Shown piece after piece: positions 51,875-61,536 of a DNA stretch of 64,000 nt. Position numbers and translations under genes: made by a program. The notes under the pieces were generated by a model. The model saw only the letters and a list, made by a program, of their open reading frames with translations. It did not search any database and was not told the DNA's origin. The DNA lies in NCBI GenBank assembly GCA_029560455.1, contig JAKQKW010000029.1, positions 1-64,000 on the forward strand, written 5' to 3'. The first letter of the stretch is position 1. Each line of letters begins with the position of its first letter. The stretch comes from Candidatus Rifleibacteriota bacterium (GTDB lineage Bacteria > Riflebacteria > Ozemobacteria > Ozemobacterales > Ozemobacteraceae).

Positions 51875-53664
51875 TGCTGCAGAGAAGGTTGCTCCCCATT
51901 GTTTTCTGCCTGCTGACGGTTATTCTGCTGGCATTGCCGCCGCAGGCAGCCGCAAACCAGAAAATTGACTACGATGGGCTCAGATTCACCATGTTGCCTG
52001 ATTTCGAAGCCCGTACCTATTTTGGTTACAAATTTTTCAGGCTCCAGATCAGCAATCGCTCCGGTCGTGAGCGCCAGATCAAGCTGTCTTTGAACGCGGA
52101 TTATTCACGCGATCTCGAGCAGATTTCCAAGACCCTGGTAATTCCTGCCTCTGAAAGCCGCGAAGAAGCTCTGCTGTTCCCGCTTGGCGATTTTTCAAGT
52201 GTCGGGATGGTGATAGAGGTTGATGGGCGCGAACTGGAAGAGAAGCTGCTGAAGTATCTGCGCAGCTACAAAAACTATTATGCAAAAAAACAGGCGCTGG
52301 TCGATGCAAAGATTCCCCGCAACGATTTTGAAACCGTTTTCGGGCCTTCGGGGATGGCAGCAGGTCTCAATCTCGAATTGAGTCAGTTTGACGGCAGTCT
52401 GACACAGCTTTACAGTAGCTGGCTGGCCTATACCCAGTTCAATCTCATCATTTATTTTGCCGAAAGTCTAAAGGAAATGCCCGAACCGGTAAGAGCCGCT
52501 ATTTTCGATTATGTGCGGGCCGGCGGGGCGCTAATGGTTCTTGGCGAACCTGTTTTACCACCGGATTTTGTCAGGGCCGAAAACGCTGAGGCCCCAATTC
52601 TGACGGTCTACGAGGCAGGTTTCGGCAGAGTGATGGTTTTTCACGAAAATTTTATGCAGTTTGCCGTTGCGGCGTCAGCTTCTGAAATTTCAATGCCGGA
52701 CGGTCAGACAATTCCAAAACCGGTCAGGGGCAGGTCGGTCAGCCTTCGTGGACTTGAAGTCTCTGACATCTTCTCAGACCGCTCTTTTCAGGATGATTCA
52801 CCTCTGCCGTTCGACGAAGATGAGATTGAAACTGTTTCGGCGCGCTGGTTGATGCTGATCATCTACCTTTTTGCCTTTCTGATCGGGCCGGTGAACGTTT
52901 TTGTATTGCACCGTCTCGGGCGACGGATTCTCGTTTTTATAACCGTTCCGGTCGCTTCGTTTATCTGCTGTGTCTTTATTTATGGCTATTACGTACTTTT
53001 TGAGAGTTCTACTCTGCTGGGCAAAAGAAATGCGCTGATTCTGCTCGATGAGCGCGATAACCGTGCCGTAACTCTGGCTAACTACTCGATTTATTCAGCC
53101 CGCCGCCGGGCAGAAGGCTTTCGTTTCGACATGCAGACTGAGGTTTTTCCGGTAAACCGCAACGATTACCGTTCGAATGACTCCGGCAAATATATTGTGC
53201 TCGATGAAGACCAGCACCTGCGCGAAGGCTGGATCAAACCAAAGATACCCAGATATATGCATCTCCGCTCAATTCAGACCCGGCGTGAGCGTCTTGCTCT
53301 CACGGCCCGGAATGGTGGCCTTGAGATGATGAACGGTCTGGGCGCCGATATTGAAGAGGTGGTTCTCATGACCAGTGGTGGCCGGGTTTTTCGCAGCACG
53401 CAGGTGCGTGCCGGTGCCGCCTCTGCAATGGAAGAGGTCAGAGGTATCACAGCCGGTCGCAGTTCTTTGCCGGAGGCTGCCAAACGTGGCTGGTTCAATG
53501 TTATAGACCACATCAAAGTCAGCCCCTATGAGTATCTCAGGCCGGGCACCTACGTTGCCAGACTTGCCCGTTCACCATTTCTGCGCCAGGCAATTGATGA
53601 AGAGGCTGAAATGACAGAAAGTGCCTGCCTGATAGGTATTCTCAAGGAGGAACCGTCATTATGA
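51871..53664 (+). CDS. Exported membrane protein with GATase-like domain
   Basis: 597 residues. An N-terminal signal (VFCLLTVILLALPPQAAA), an Ig-like beta domain (YFGYKFFRLQISNRSG) and a class I glutamine-amidotransferase-like segment (LIIYFAESLKEMPEPV, VRAGGALMVLGEP) are followed by two helices (about 328-347 and 350-370). A large C-terminal domain closes the protein. The GATase-like part lacks an obvious catalytic Cys, as often in membrane vWA operons, and may only bind ligand. It is coupled to MoxR by a four-base overlap. The family is not named. Confidence 0.75.
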   Translation: MMLQRRLLPIVFCLLTVILLALPPQAAANQKIDYDGLRFTMLPDFEARTYFGYKFFRLQISNRSGRERQIKLSLNADYSRDLEQISKTLVIPASESREEALLFPLGDFSSVGMVIEVDGRELEEKLLKYLRSYKNYYAKKQALVDAKIPRNDFETVFGPSGMAAGLNLELSQFDGSLTQLYSSWLAYTQFNLIIYFAESLKEMPEPVRAAIFDYVRAGGALMVLGEPVLPPDFVRAENAEAPILTVYEAGFGRVMVFHENFMQFAVAASASEISMPDGQTIPKPVRGRSVSLRGLEVSDIFSDRSFQDDSPLPFDEDEIETVSARWLMLIIYLFAFLIGPVNVFVLHRLGRRILVFITVPVASFICCVFIYGYYVLFESSTLLGKRNALILLDERDNRAVTLANYSIYSARRRAEGFRFDMQTEVFPVNRNDYRSNDSGKYIVLDEDQHLREGWIKPKIPRYMHLRSIQTRRERLALTARNGGLEMMNGLGADIEEVVLMTSGGRVFRSTQVRAGAASAMEEVRGITAGRSSLPEAAKRGWFNVIDHIKVSPYEYLRPGTYVARLARSPFLRQAIDEEAEMTESACLIGILKEEPSL

Positions 53665-54590
53665 TGCTTTCAGTTGAGAATCTCTGTAAGAATTTTGGTG
53701 AAACCCAGGCGGTCAGAGGGCTGAGCTTCAGCCTTTCAGGCGGTGATATCACCGGCTTTGTCGGCCCGAACGGGGCTGGCAAGACCACGACGATGCGCAT
53801 TCTGGCGACAATCGAAGATGCTTCTTCCGGGCAGGTCGAAATAGACGGGCAGTCAATAATAACGCACCCCGAGCGTGCCCGCGAACTTGTCGGCTTTGTT
53901 CCTGACTCTCTCCCACTGCACAGCGACATGAGCGTGCATGAATATCTCGATTTTTTTGCGCGCGCTTACGGTATCAAAGCTGAAAGGCGGCGTTCTCTCA
54001 TCGAGGACCTTGAAGAATTTACCAACCTGACAGGCATCAGGGAAAAGCTTATAGTGGCCCTTTCGAAGGGTATGAAACAGCGGGTTTCGATTGCGCGGGC
54101 GTTGATAAATGACCCGAAGTTTCTGCTGATGGACGAGCCGGCGGCCGGTCTCGACCCGCGGGCCCGCATTGAATTGCGCGAGCTGCTGCGTGTATTGTCG
54201 CGCCAGGGCAAGGGAATTCTCATCAGTTCGCACATTCTCAGCGAGTTGTCTGAGATCTGTACTTCGACACTGATTATCGAGCAGGGCCGGATGCTTAAAT
54301 TCGGCACTATCGAAGAGGTGACCAACCACGATCAGCCGACCAGAAAGCTGATTATCAGACCTCTTAATGACCCGGAAGGCCTGAGTCGCTTTCTTGTTCT
54401 CGAGCCGGGCGTCGAAAATCTTGTTGCCAACGGTAAAACATTTGAGTGTGACTTTGCCGGCAGTGACGAGGATGCGGCTGAAATCGTGGCGAGAGCTCTG
54501 GCAGCCGGGCATCGTCTTGTCGAGTTCAAGTTCAGACAGCAGAATCTTGAATCGGTATTCATGACCATTACCAGGGGTGAAGTGCAATGA
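53661..54590 (+). CDS. ABC transporter ATP-binding protein (ABC-2 type)
   Basis: 309 residues. Walker A GPNGAGKTT (35-43), the Q-loop region, a signature of the form LSKGMKQR in place of LSGGQ, Walker B FLLMDEPAAGLD and switch SSHILSELSE are present. The LSxGMxQR variant is common among ABC-2 and Nat/Yhi-type exporter ATPases. A C-terminal extension (about 225-309) resembles the extra domain of this subfamily. It pairs with the permease directly downstream (four-base overlap). RBS AGGAGG precedes the start; ATG 53661 and 53664 are adjacent. Confidence 0.93.
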   Translation: MMLSVENLCKNFGETQAVRGLSFSLSGGDITGFVGPNGAGKTTTMRILATIEDASSGQVEIDGQSIITHPERARELVGFVPDSLPLHSDMSVHEYLDFFARAYGIKAERRRSLIEDLEEFTNLTGIREKLIVALSKGMKQRVSIARALINDPKFLLMDEPAAGLDPRARIELRELLRVLSRQGKGILISSHILSELSEICTSTLIIEQGRMLKFGTIEEVTNHDQPTRKLIIRPLNDPEGLSRFLVLEPGVENLVANGKTFECDFAGSDEDAAEIVARALAAGHRLVEFKFRQQNLESVFMTITRGEVQ

Positions 54591-56035
54591 GCAGCTTTCA
54601 GCATGTGTTTGACCGTTGCGATGACCTGTTAAACCCCATAATTGTTAAAGAACTGCGCCAGGTGGTACGTGGCCGTTTCTTCTGGGGAGTTCTGATTCTT
54701 TTTCTGATTTTTCAGTGTCTGGTATTGAGTTTTTCGATCGCTGAAAAGGGCATGACCAGCCGGCATGTCGGTGCCGAAGCTCTTGAATTTCTTTTCGGCA
54801 TTCTGTTTTTTGCCAGTTATGTGCTGATTCCGGTTTTTAATGGCATGAAATTCGCGAAAGAGCAAACCGAAGGCACTGATGAACTGTTGTTCATAACTAC
54901 AATAACTCCTGAAAAAATCATCATGGGCAAATTCGCTGCCGGCATGGTATTCATTCTGCTTATTTTCAGCGCCTTTTCGCCGTTCATGTTCATGACTTTC
55001 TTTTTGAGTGGCGTTGACCTTTCGATGACTCTTCTCGCCCTTCTGGCCGGCCTTCTTTTCAGCTCTATCGGCGCCATGGTGCAGATATGTTGTGCTGCCT
55101 TGTCTCAGGATACCCACTCGCAGCAGTTTTTCAGAGGTGCGGGCATTTTTCTTCAGGTCACCACGTATTTCAGTCTTATGGGAATGGGGTCTGAGATCAT
55201 GCGCTATGGCGGCGTGCGTTTTGCCGGTTTTGTTGGCGGTCCGGGTCTGTATTCCAGTATTCTGATTATGTCTCTCTTTCTTATATACTTTCTTTTCAAG
55301 GCCGCAGCCGCGGTAATTCAACCGACTGGTGCAGATCGAATGCGGCCAGTGCGTCTTACTGTTACTGGCGGCTGGCTGTTGACTCTGGTCATTGCCATTT
55401 ACTGGGCGTTTGAATTTTCAAGTGCCAGATTTATCATACTCTGGGGAGGAATAGTATGTGCCGCGCTGGTAGTTATGACCATGGTCACGGTATCTGAACG
55501 CGACAGTATTTCAGAGCGTGTAGCCCGCGACCTGCCTGCGGGGCCGACCGGGCGCCGCCTGGCTTTCATTTTGTCTTCCGGCGCCGCCGGTGGCATGGCA
55601 TGGGTCGCGCTGATGACCGCTTTTACCGTGCTGGTGGTCAATGTTTTTGCTGGCACGACAAAAGTTCTTTATCGCGGTGATCTCAACGAAGCTTCGATAG
55701 CGATGCTGACCTTCATGAGCTTTACTCTGGGCTACGGTCTTTTTGCCGTTTTTATCAGGCGCGCTTTTTTCAGCAGTCTGGTAGACACACGAAACAACTG
55801 GGTCGTTATGCTGCTTGTATTTGTCGGCTTTTCGGTGTTGCCAATGTTGCTCGGGGTCTTTGTCGGCAGCAACTCTGACCTGATTATGATGGGCAACCCT
55901 TTTGTGGCATCTGCAAAGCTTGCAGAAGGCGTGCTGGTCGGCATTGGAGTTCTGTTTGCCGGTCTGTTGCCCAATTTTCTCTGGTTGAAGAGGCAGGCCA
56001 GAGAATTTCTGACCGCCGGTCAGTCTGATCGATGA
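54587..56035 (+). CDS. ABC-2 type permease
   Basis: 482 residues with about twelve hydrophobic helices. An N-terminal cytoplasmic segment (LLNPIIVKELRQVVRGR) matches the ELR-containing coupling helix of ABC-2 permeases. A GTDELLFITTITPEKIIMGK loop follows helix 2, as in ABC-type exporter subunits. It forms the membrane part of an exporter with the preceding ATPase. Substrate is unknown; in gliding and surface-layer systems related exporters act with vWA proteins. Overlaps on both sides show tight coupling. Confidence 0.9.
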   Translation: MSSFQHVFDRCDDLLNPIIVKELRQVVRGRFFWGVLILFLIFQCLVLSFSIAEKGMTSRHVGAEALEFLFGILFFASYVLIPVFNGMKFAKEQTEGTDELLFITTITPEKIIMGKFAAGMVFILLIFSAFSPFMFMTFFLSGVDLSMTLLALLAGLLFSSIGAMVQICCAALSQDTHSQQFFRGAGIFLQVTTYFSLMGMGSEIMRYGGVRFAGFVGGPGLYSSILIMSLFLIYFLFKAAAAVIQPTGADRMRPVRLTVTGGWLLTLVIAIYWAFEFSSARFIILWGGIVCAALVVMTMVTVSERDSISERVARDLPAGPTGRRLAFILSSGAAGGMAWVALMTAFTVLVVNVFAGTTKVLYRGDLNEASIAMLTFMSFTLGYGLFAVFIRRAFFSSLVDTRNNWVVMLLVFVGFSVLPMLLGVFVGSNSDLIMMGNPFVASAKLAEGVLVGIGVLFAGLLPNFLWLKRQAREFLTAGQSDR

Positions 56036-56907
56036 GCAGTCTCAAGGAAACGGTAAGCGCGGCTGAGCTGGCCGGCCAGCGCTTCTATCTCAACGTTTCT
56101 TCGCGATTCTCCGGGTTACAGGGCGGTGGACGTTTTGGCCGCAATACCGGCAATTCGCTTGAATTTGTCGATCATCGTGAGTATCAGCCAGGCGATGATG
56201 TCAGGCACATCGACTGGAACGCCATGGCCCGTTCTGACCGCCTTACCGTAAAGCTTTTTCGCGAAGAGGTGTCGCCGCATCTCGATATGCTTGTCGATGC
56301 TTCGATGTCGATGCAGCTTGCAGGCAGCCGTAAACGTGAAGCTCTGTATGCGATGACGGCGATATTGCGAACTGCGGCAATTAACGCCGGTTACACTGTA
56401 TCTTCATGGATCATTAAAGACCGCTGCCGCAGAGTAGAACCAGCTTCGTTGCCAATTCACGACTGGCCCGGCAATGACTGCGATTTCAGCGGCAATATCG
56501 GTCAGACGCTCGTCAGCTTTCCGCCGCTTCTCAGGCCTGCCGGTGTCAGAGTGCTGATCAGTGACCTGTTTTGGAACGAAGAGCCACAGGCAGTTCTGCG
56601 CCAGCTTTCTAATAATGCGGCTTTACTGGTTATCGTGCAGCTGCTTGCCGAACCTGATATTCTGCCGCCGCTGTCGGGTAATGTGAGAATTATAGACTGT
56701 GAAAGCGGTGAGGCGATCGAGGTGGTTGCCGAAGAAAGCCTGTTGCGTGAATATCAGGCAAATTTTGCACGACACCAGGAATACTGGAAACGGAGCTGCA
56801 CCAGAGTTGGTGCTGTTTTTACCCGTTGCGTGGCCGGCAGCTTTCTTCAGGAAATGGTGCCGGAAGAGCTGCTGAAAACCGAAATTCTCATGGCCAGGAG
56901 CAGATGA
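56032..56907 (+). CDS. DUF58 protein
   Basis: 291 residues. The diagnostic DUF58 block is YQPGDDVRHIDWNAMARSD, followed by LTVKLFREEV and a degenerate vWA-like core (LDMLVDASMSM). DUF58 proteins occur almost always next to MoxR ATPases and vWA proteins and are thought to be their substrates or adaptors. There is no signal peptide. It is coupled to the ABC permease by a four-base overlap, so the exporter and the MoxR set are one operon. Confidence 0.92.
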   Translation: MSSLKETVSAAELAGQRFYLNVSSRFSGLQGGGRFGRNTGNSLEFVDHREYQPGDDVRHIDWNAMARSDRLTVKLFREEVSPHLDMLVDASMSMQLAGSRKREALYAMTAILRTAAINAGYTVSSWIIKDRCRRVEPASLPIHDWPGNDCDFSGNIGQTLVSFPPLLRPAGVRVLISDLFWNEEPQAVLRQLSNNAALLVIVQLLAEPDILPPLSGNVRIIDCESGEAIEVVAEESLLREYQANFARHQEYWKRSCTRVGAVFTRCVAGSFLQEMVPEELLKTEILMARSR

Positions 56908-58670
56908 TGCCATTTTTCATGAGCCCGGCAGCTCTCTGGGGCCTGCTGACAATAAGCGTTCTGGCTGCTGTTTATCTTTTCAGAAGACAGGCCAGAGACG
57001 TCAAGGTGTCGTCGCTGATGTTTTTCGGACGCCGACAGACCCCGGCTGAAGGAGGTCGAAAGCTGACCGTGCCGCAGGCCCCTTTCATTCTGCTGGTAGA
57101 AATGGCAATTCTGATACTGCTGGTTCTTGCGGCTGCGAACCCGCGTGCCATTACCGGAGAAAAGCTGATTCCGGTGATTCTGATACTTGATGATTCTCTT
57201 TCGATGGGTGTAAATGCACCAGACAGCCCAAGGTCTGCCGCGCTCAGATATATTGAAAGGGTAGTTTTTGCCGCCCCTTCGACACGCATTACCATGATCA
57301 GAGCCGGGGCCCAGCCAGAAGTGATTGGCAGACACGACATGACGCCGGCAGAAGCCTCTTCGATGCTGGCCGAATGGCAGTGTAATTCAGCGGGTGCTGA
57401 TCTTTTCAAGGCATTGCGCTATGTCACTGAGAGTTTTACGCCAGATATAAGCGTTCTTGTTTTTACTGACCACCCTCCCGAAAAAAGCCCGGAAGGGCGA
57501 ATGCAATGGCTGTCTTTCGGCAAACCTCTGAGCAATGTTGCCATCACCGCTGTAAGTCGTTATTCGCTTGGTGGTGCAGACAGATGCTTTGTCGAATTTA
57601 CGAGCTTCGCCGCAGAATCATGCCGGCTCGAGGCCGAAATTCTGTTGCCAGACCAGAAGCGCCTGATTGAGAGTATCGATACGATGCTTAAGCCAGGTGA
57701 AACCAGGCGCGTCAGATTTGTAATAAAAGATACTGCCCAGGCCGTGCAGGCACGAATAAAGAATGACCCGGTTTCTTTCGATAACACTGCCTGGCTGATG
57801 CCAATCAGGCGTACTCCACTTACTGTTGCGGTTGATATTGGCTCGAAACCTCTTTTGCAGAATGTGATTCGGGCAATTGAAGCCTCCGGATTGGCAACAG
57901 TGGCCGGCTCGTCTTCGCAGTTGCTTTTTACAACCCGTCAGACTGTGCCTGTCGATGACAGTCTCTGGCAGTTTGTTTTTAATGTAGCTTCGCAACCGGC
58001 CGCTTTTTCCGGCACCGTTTCTCTCGACAAGGGGCACCCGTTGACTGCCGGTTTGCCGCCGGTTCGGGCCGCCTGGGCTGTCGATACGTCTCAGAAAGCT
58101 GAGGGGCAGATTCTCATGTCAGCCGGTAATGTTCCGCTGCTTGAAGTGAAGGGAAGACCCGAGCAGAACCTGACGGCCATTTTCAACTATGCCCCTGAAT
58201 ATTCTGATCTGCACAAGAGCGCTCTGTGGCCAGCTTTGTTCTATAATCTCCTTGCCTGGCGGCAGCAGTTTTCTCCGGGCCCTTCAGCTTTCAACTTTCG
58301 CAGCGGTTCTGATATTACAGTATCTTTGCCGCCAGAGGTTGATCGAATTGAAATGCTTTCAGAAGACGGCAGACCAGTGACTGAGGCTTCTGGCTGGCGT
58401 CGCCAGGCCGTATTTTCGAGCCCGCCTCCAGGTCTTTACAGGATCGTGGCTGGTGCTGACAACTGGCAGATCGCGGTGAATCTTTGCTCGGCGAAGGAAT
58501 CAGACCTGCGTGCCGCTGCCACCAATGGGCTGCCAGAGCTGCCGTTGCCTGCTGAAACAATGCTGAATTTTGCTGACGTGCGCTGGTGGTTTATCGTTCC
58601 GGCTCTGTTGCTGCTGATACTGCATCAGTTTCTGACCACGCGCAGGAGGTCTGCAGATGCTGCTTTCTGA
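56904..58670 (+). CDS. BatA-type vWA membrane protein
   Basis: 588 residues. The N-terminal BatA region starts with FMSPAALWGLLTISVLAAVY, and a second helix (VEMAILILLVLAAANP) follows. The vWA domain has an intact MIDAS motif in ILDDSLSMG (D-x-S-x-S) and a later Asp in LVFTDHPPEKS. The C-terminal region ends in a helix (FIVPALLLLILHQFLT) near the membrane. BatA proteins come from operons linked to aerotolerance and membrane stress. ATG 56904 overlaps the DUF58 stop; ATG 56907 is six bases after GGAG and is equally possible. It overlaps the next gene by 14 bases. Confidence 0.9.
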   Translation: MMPFFMSPAALWGLLTISVLAAVYLFRRQARDVKVSSLMFFGRRQTPAEGGRKLTVPQAPFILLVEMAILILLVLAAANPRAITGEKLIPVILILDDSLSMGVNAPDSPRSAALRYIERVVFAAPSTRITMIRAGAQPEVIGRHDMTPAEASSMLAEWQCNSAGADLFKALRYVTESFTPDISVLVFTDHPPEKSPEGRMQWLSFGKPLSNVAITAVSRYSLGGADRCFVEFTSFAAESCRLEAEILLPDQKRLIESIDTMLKPGETRRVRFVIKDTAQAVQARIKNDPVSFDNTAWLMPIRRTPLTVAVDIGSKPLLQNVIRAIEASGLATVAGSSSQLLFTTRQTVPVDDSLWQFVFNVASQPAAFSGTVSLDKGHPLTAGLPPVRAAWAVDTSQKAEGQILMSAGNVPLLEVKGRPEQNLTAIFNYAPEYSDLHKSALWPALFYNLLAWRQQFSPGPSAFNFRSGSDITVSLPPEVDRIEMLSEDGRPVTEASGWRRQAVFSSPPPGLYRIVAGADNWQIAVNLCSAKESDLRAAATNGLPELPLPAETMLNFADVRWWFIVPALLLLILHQFLTTRRRSADAAF

Positions 58671-61476
58671 TCCTCACTGGCTATTGCTGTTCATGCCGCT
58701 TTTCTGGCTGGCCTGGTATTACCGTCCGCTGAGTCGGCGCTTGTTTGTGCTGCGCGTGCTGGTGATAATTCTGGTAGTTTTTGCTCTGGCAGGCCTGCAG
58801 TTGCGATTGCCAGGTCGTGCCGGCACCCTGGTGATTGTCGCAGACCGCAGTCTTTCGATGCCCGGTAACTCTGATCAGCGTATCTCGGAAACCATGGAAA
58901 TGCTTAAAAGCGGCATGCCTGCAGGTGCTTCTCTCGGGCTGGTCACTTTCGGCGAAGAGGCTGCGGTCGAAATGGCTCCGGCCAGAAGCGCATTTTCAGG
59001 TTTTTCGGCAACTATTGGTCGCGAGGCTTCACGTCTTGACGAAGGTCTGAAAAGGGCGCTTTCACTGATTGCCGGTGATCTTACCGGCAGGGTTCTGATT
59101 ATTTCTGACGGTCTCTGGACCGGTAATGACCCCCGCAATGTTGCGTTTCAGGCGGCTGCGCGTGGCATCCCACTCGATTTTCGTCTGGCCGGCCGGGATT
59201 TGTCCGGCGATGTTGCGATTACCGAATTTCAGGTGCCGGCGCTTCTGAATCCGGGTGAGGCTTTTATTGCCGGTGCCAGAGTTTTTTCGCCGGTTGAACA
59301 GGCTGGTCAGGTTTCGTTATTCGCATCAGACCGGCTGATTGCCAGCTTTTCCAGATTGCTGCGCCCGGGTGAAAACAGCCTTGCTTTCAGTCTGCTTGCA
59401 CCAGAAGCCTCTGTAGTCAGATTTCGTCTGCAGGTTAACGGTCAGGGGCCAGACCCGATGCCCGAAAACAATATTGCGAAGGCGATCAGTGAGGTGGTTG
59501 GTCAGAAACCCTTTCTCGTGGTTTCTGACAATACTGATTCGCCAATGTGGCAGTTACTGCGGCAATCAGGGCTTGCAGCCGATCTGCAGGCTCCGGGGCA
59601 GATTTCCTGGAGCCTTGAGTTTCTTGCCGGCTATTCGGCAGTAATTATTGAGAATGTGCCTGCAGAGCGCGTTACCATGCACGGCATGCAGTTGCTGGCT
59701 GCCTGGGTTAATCATGTCGGCGGCGGCCTGCTGGTGACCGGGGGTAAGAACTCCTATGGCAATGGCGGTTATTACCAGTCGCCGCTTGAGTCGGTGCTGC
59801 CGGTTTCGCTCGAGCTTCGCAGTCAGCATCGCAAGCTGGCTCTGGCGCTGATGGTGGTGCTTGACCGTTCTGGCAGTATGGCGGCCCCGGCCCGTGGTGA
59901 CCGCACCAAGATGGACCTTGCGAATATCGCCGCCGCCAGTTCGCTCGACCTGCTTTCGCCTTTCGACGAGTTCGGATTGCTGGCTGTCGATACTCAGGCA
60001 CATGAAGTAGTGCCGCTGCAGCGCATGACCGAGAAGGCAAAATGGCGCGACCGTATTCTGCGGGTCGAATCTTCGGGCGGCGGGATCTATGTGTTCGAGG
60101 GCATCAGTAAGGCAGCTGAAATGCTGTTGAATGCCGAGGCAAAAACCAGACATATCATACTTTTCGCTGATGCTTCTGATTCAGAACAACCAGGTCGTTA
60201 TTGGGAACTGCTCGACAAGGCTACCAGAGCCGGTCTGACCTTGAGTGTCATCGGGCTTGGCAGTGAGACCGATTCCGATGCCAATCTGCTGCGCAAGATT
60301 GCCGAAGCGGGCAAGGGCCGCATATTCTTTACCCGTGACCCGGAAGAGCTGCCGCGGCTCTTTTCACAGGACACCTTTGTTGCGGCCAGAAGTACTTTCA
60401 TTGAAGAGCCTGCCGGGCTTGTGTCTTTGCCTGGTGCCGCCAGATTTATCGAGAACCCCGGGTTGATCAGCTCTGAGGTCGGAGCATACAATCTCTGCTA
60501 CCTTCGCAACGAAGCTTTTTCAGCGTTGCAGACCACCGACGAGAACAAGGCTCCGTTGCTGGCAGGCTGGCAGTCTGGTCTTGGTCGTGTGGTTTGTTAC
60601 ATGGGAGTAACCGGTGGGCCGCATGCCGGGAAATTTGCAGGCGACAAAGCCGCCGCTGCAATTCTGCTTGGTGCCAGTCGCTGGATAGCACTTGACGACC
60701 GTCAGAGCTTTGGCGAAATGTCGGTTATGCAGCAGATCGACAATGGCAACTGGAAAGTATCTCTGCTTCTCGATCCGGAACGTGAACGTGACACCCTGAG
60801 AGAGAACCCGGAAGTGAGGTTGATCAGGCTCGCCGAAGGTCAGGAACCGGCGCAGGAAACCCTGACTCTGCACTGGGACTCTGCAGATTCGCTGCAGACA
60901 GAAACCATGGTGCGTGGAAACGAGGTTATTTCAGGGCTTATCAGGTCTGGAAAACAGCAGAAAAGGCTGCCACCGATCTGCCAGTTTTATGGGCCAGAAT
61001 TCGCTCCGGCGCGCTTTCGCGATGGACAGGCCGAGCTTAAGGAACTGGCGTCAGTTACCGGCGGCAGAGAAATAATTGATCTCGGTCAGATCTGGAAATC
61101 ACTGCCTGCGAAAATCCAGTTTCGCAGTCTGGCTGAAGAACTGCTGTTTCTTGCCCTGTTGTTGTTTATCATCGAAGTTGCCGAACGCCGCACCGGGTTT
61201 CTCACCATGCTTTTTGCCATGTTAAGAAAGTTTGCCGGTGAGCGTCAGCGGTTGGCTGTACCCCAGGCCGTCACGATGCCTGCAGCTGCAGTTTCTTCGC
61301 CGGTTGTGGGAAGCGACGAGAAAAAAATCCCTGAAAACAGCATTGAAAAAGCAATTTTGATGACAGAATCGCCAGCCGCCCCCTCTGCTCCGTCACCAGA
61401 AAACAGCAGTCAACCTGGATTTTCGCAGGCTCTTAAAACGGCGAGAAAACAGGCTGATAAGCGCACCCGTCGCTGA
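58657..61476 (+). CDS. Large membrane protein with two vWA domains and a GATase-like domain
   Basis: 939 residues. N-terminal helices (LLLFMPLFWLAWYY, then LVIILVVFALAGLQL) precede vWA domain 1, with MIDAS DRSLS (about 70-75). A GATase-like segment lies at about 320-385 (AAWVNHVGGGLLVTGGK). vWA domain 2 at about 405-560 has an intact MIDAS (MVVLDRSGSM) and ILFADASDSEQPG. The C-terminal region ends in a helix (ELLFLALLLFIIEVAE) and a basic tail. Similar proteins close MoxR operons in Planctomycetes and related phyla. Two intact MIDAS sites suggest metal-dependent ligand binding in the periplasm. Confidence 0.9.
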   Translation: MLLSDPHWLLLFMPLFWLAWYYRPLSRRLFVLRVLVIILVVFALAGLQLRLPGRAGTLVIVADRSLSMPGNSDQRISETMEMLKSGMPAGASLGLVTFGEEAAVEMAPARSAFSGFSATIGREASRLDEGLKRALSLIAGDLTGRVLIISDGLWTGNDPRNVAFQAAARGIPLDFRLAGRDLSGDVAITEFQVPALLNPGEAFIAGARVFSPVEQAGQVSLFASDRLIASFSRLLRPGENSLAFSLLAPEASVVRFRLQVNGQGPDPMPENNIAKAISEVVGQKPFLVVSDNTDSPMWQLLRQSGLAADLQAPGQISWSLEFLAGYSAVIIENVPAERVTMHGMQLLAAWVNHVGGGLLVTGGKNSYGNGGYYQSPLESVLPVSLELRSQHRKLALALMVVLDRSGSMAAPARGDRTKMDLANIAAASSLDLLSPFDEFGLLAVDTQAHEVVPLQRMTEKAKWRDRILRVESSGGGIYVFEGISKAAEMLLNAEAKTRHIILFADASDSEQPGRYWELLDKATRAGLTLSVIGLGSETDSDANLLRKIAEAGKGRIFFTRDPEELPRLFSQDTFVAARSTFIEEPAGLVSLPGAARFIENPGLISSEVGAYNLCYLRNEAFSALQTTDENKAPLLAGWQSGLGRVVCYMGVTGGPHAGKFAGDKAAAAILLGASRWIALDDRQSFGEMSVMQQIDNGNWKVSLLLDPERERDTLRENPEVRLIRLAEGQEPAQETLTLHWDSADSLQTETMVRGNEVISGLIRSGKQQKRLPPICQFYGPEFAPARFRDGQAELKELASVTGGREIIDLGQIWKSLPAKIQFRSLAEELLFLALLLFIIEVAERRTGFLTMLFAMLRKFAGERQRLAVPQAVTMPAAAVSSPVVGSDEKKIPENSIEKAILMTESPAAPSAPSPENSSQPGFSQALKTARKQADKRTRR

Positions 61477-61492
61477 TTCAGGCTAAAACAAT

Positions 61493-61524
61493 GCCGGCCT
61501 TTTCCCTGGCGAGAAAAGGCCGGC
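61493..61524. terminator. Hairpin between convergent genes
   Basis: A perfect 12-bp stem (61493-61504 with 61513-61524) with an 8-base loop. No plus-strand T tract follows, but on the minus strand ATTGTTTTA follows the stem. It lies between the vWA gene and the SET gene, so it may act as a bidirectional terminator. Confidence 0.6.
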
Positions 61525-61536
61525 TGCATGTGAGGC

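Noticed and set aside
53853..54587. Minus-strand open frame (244 codons)
   Set aside because: Antisense to the ABC ATPase; no protein-like pattern.
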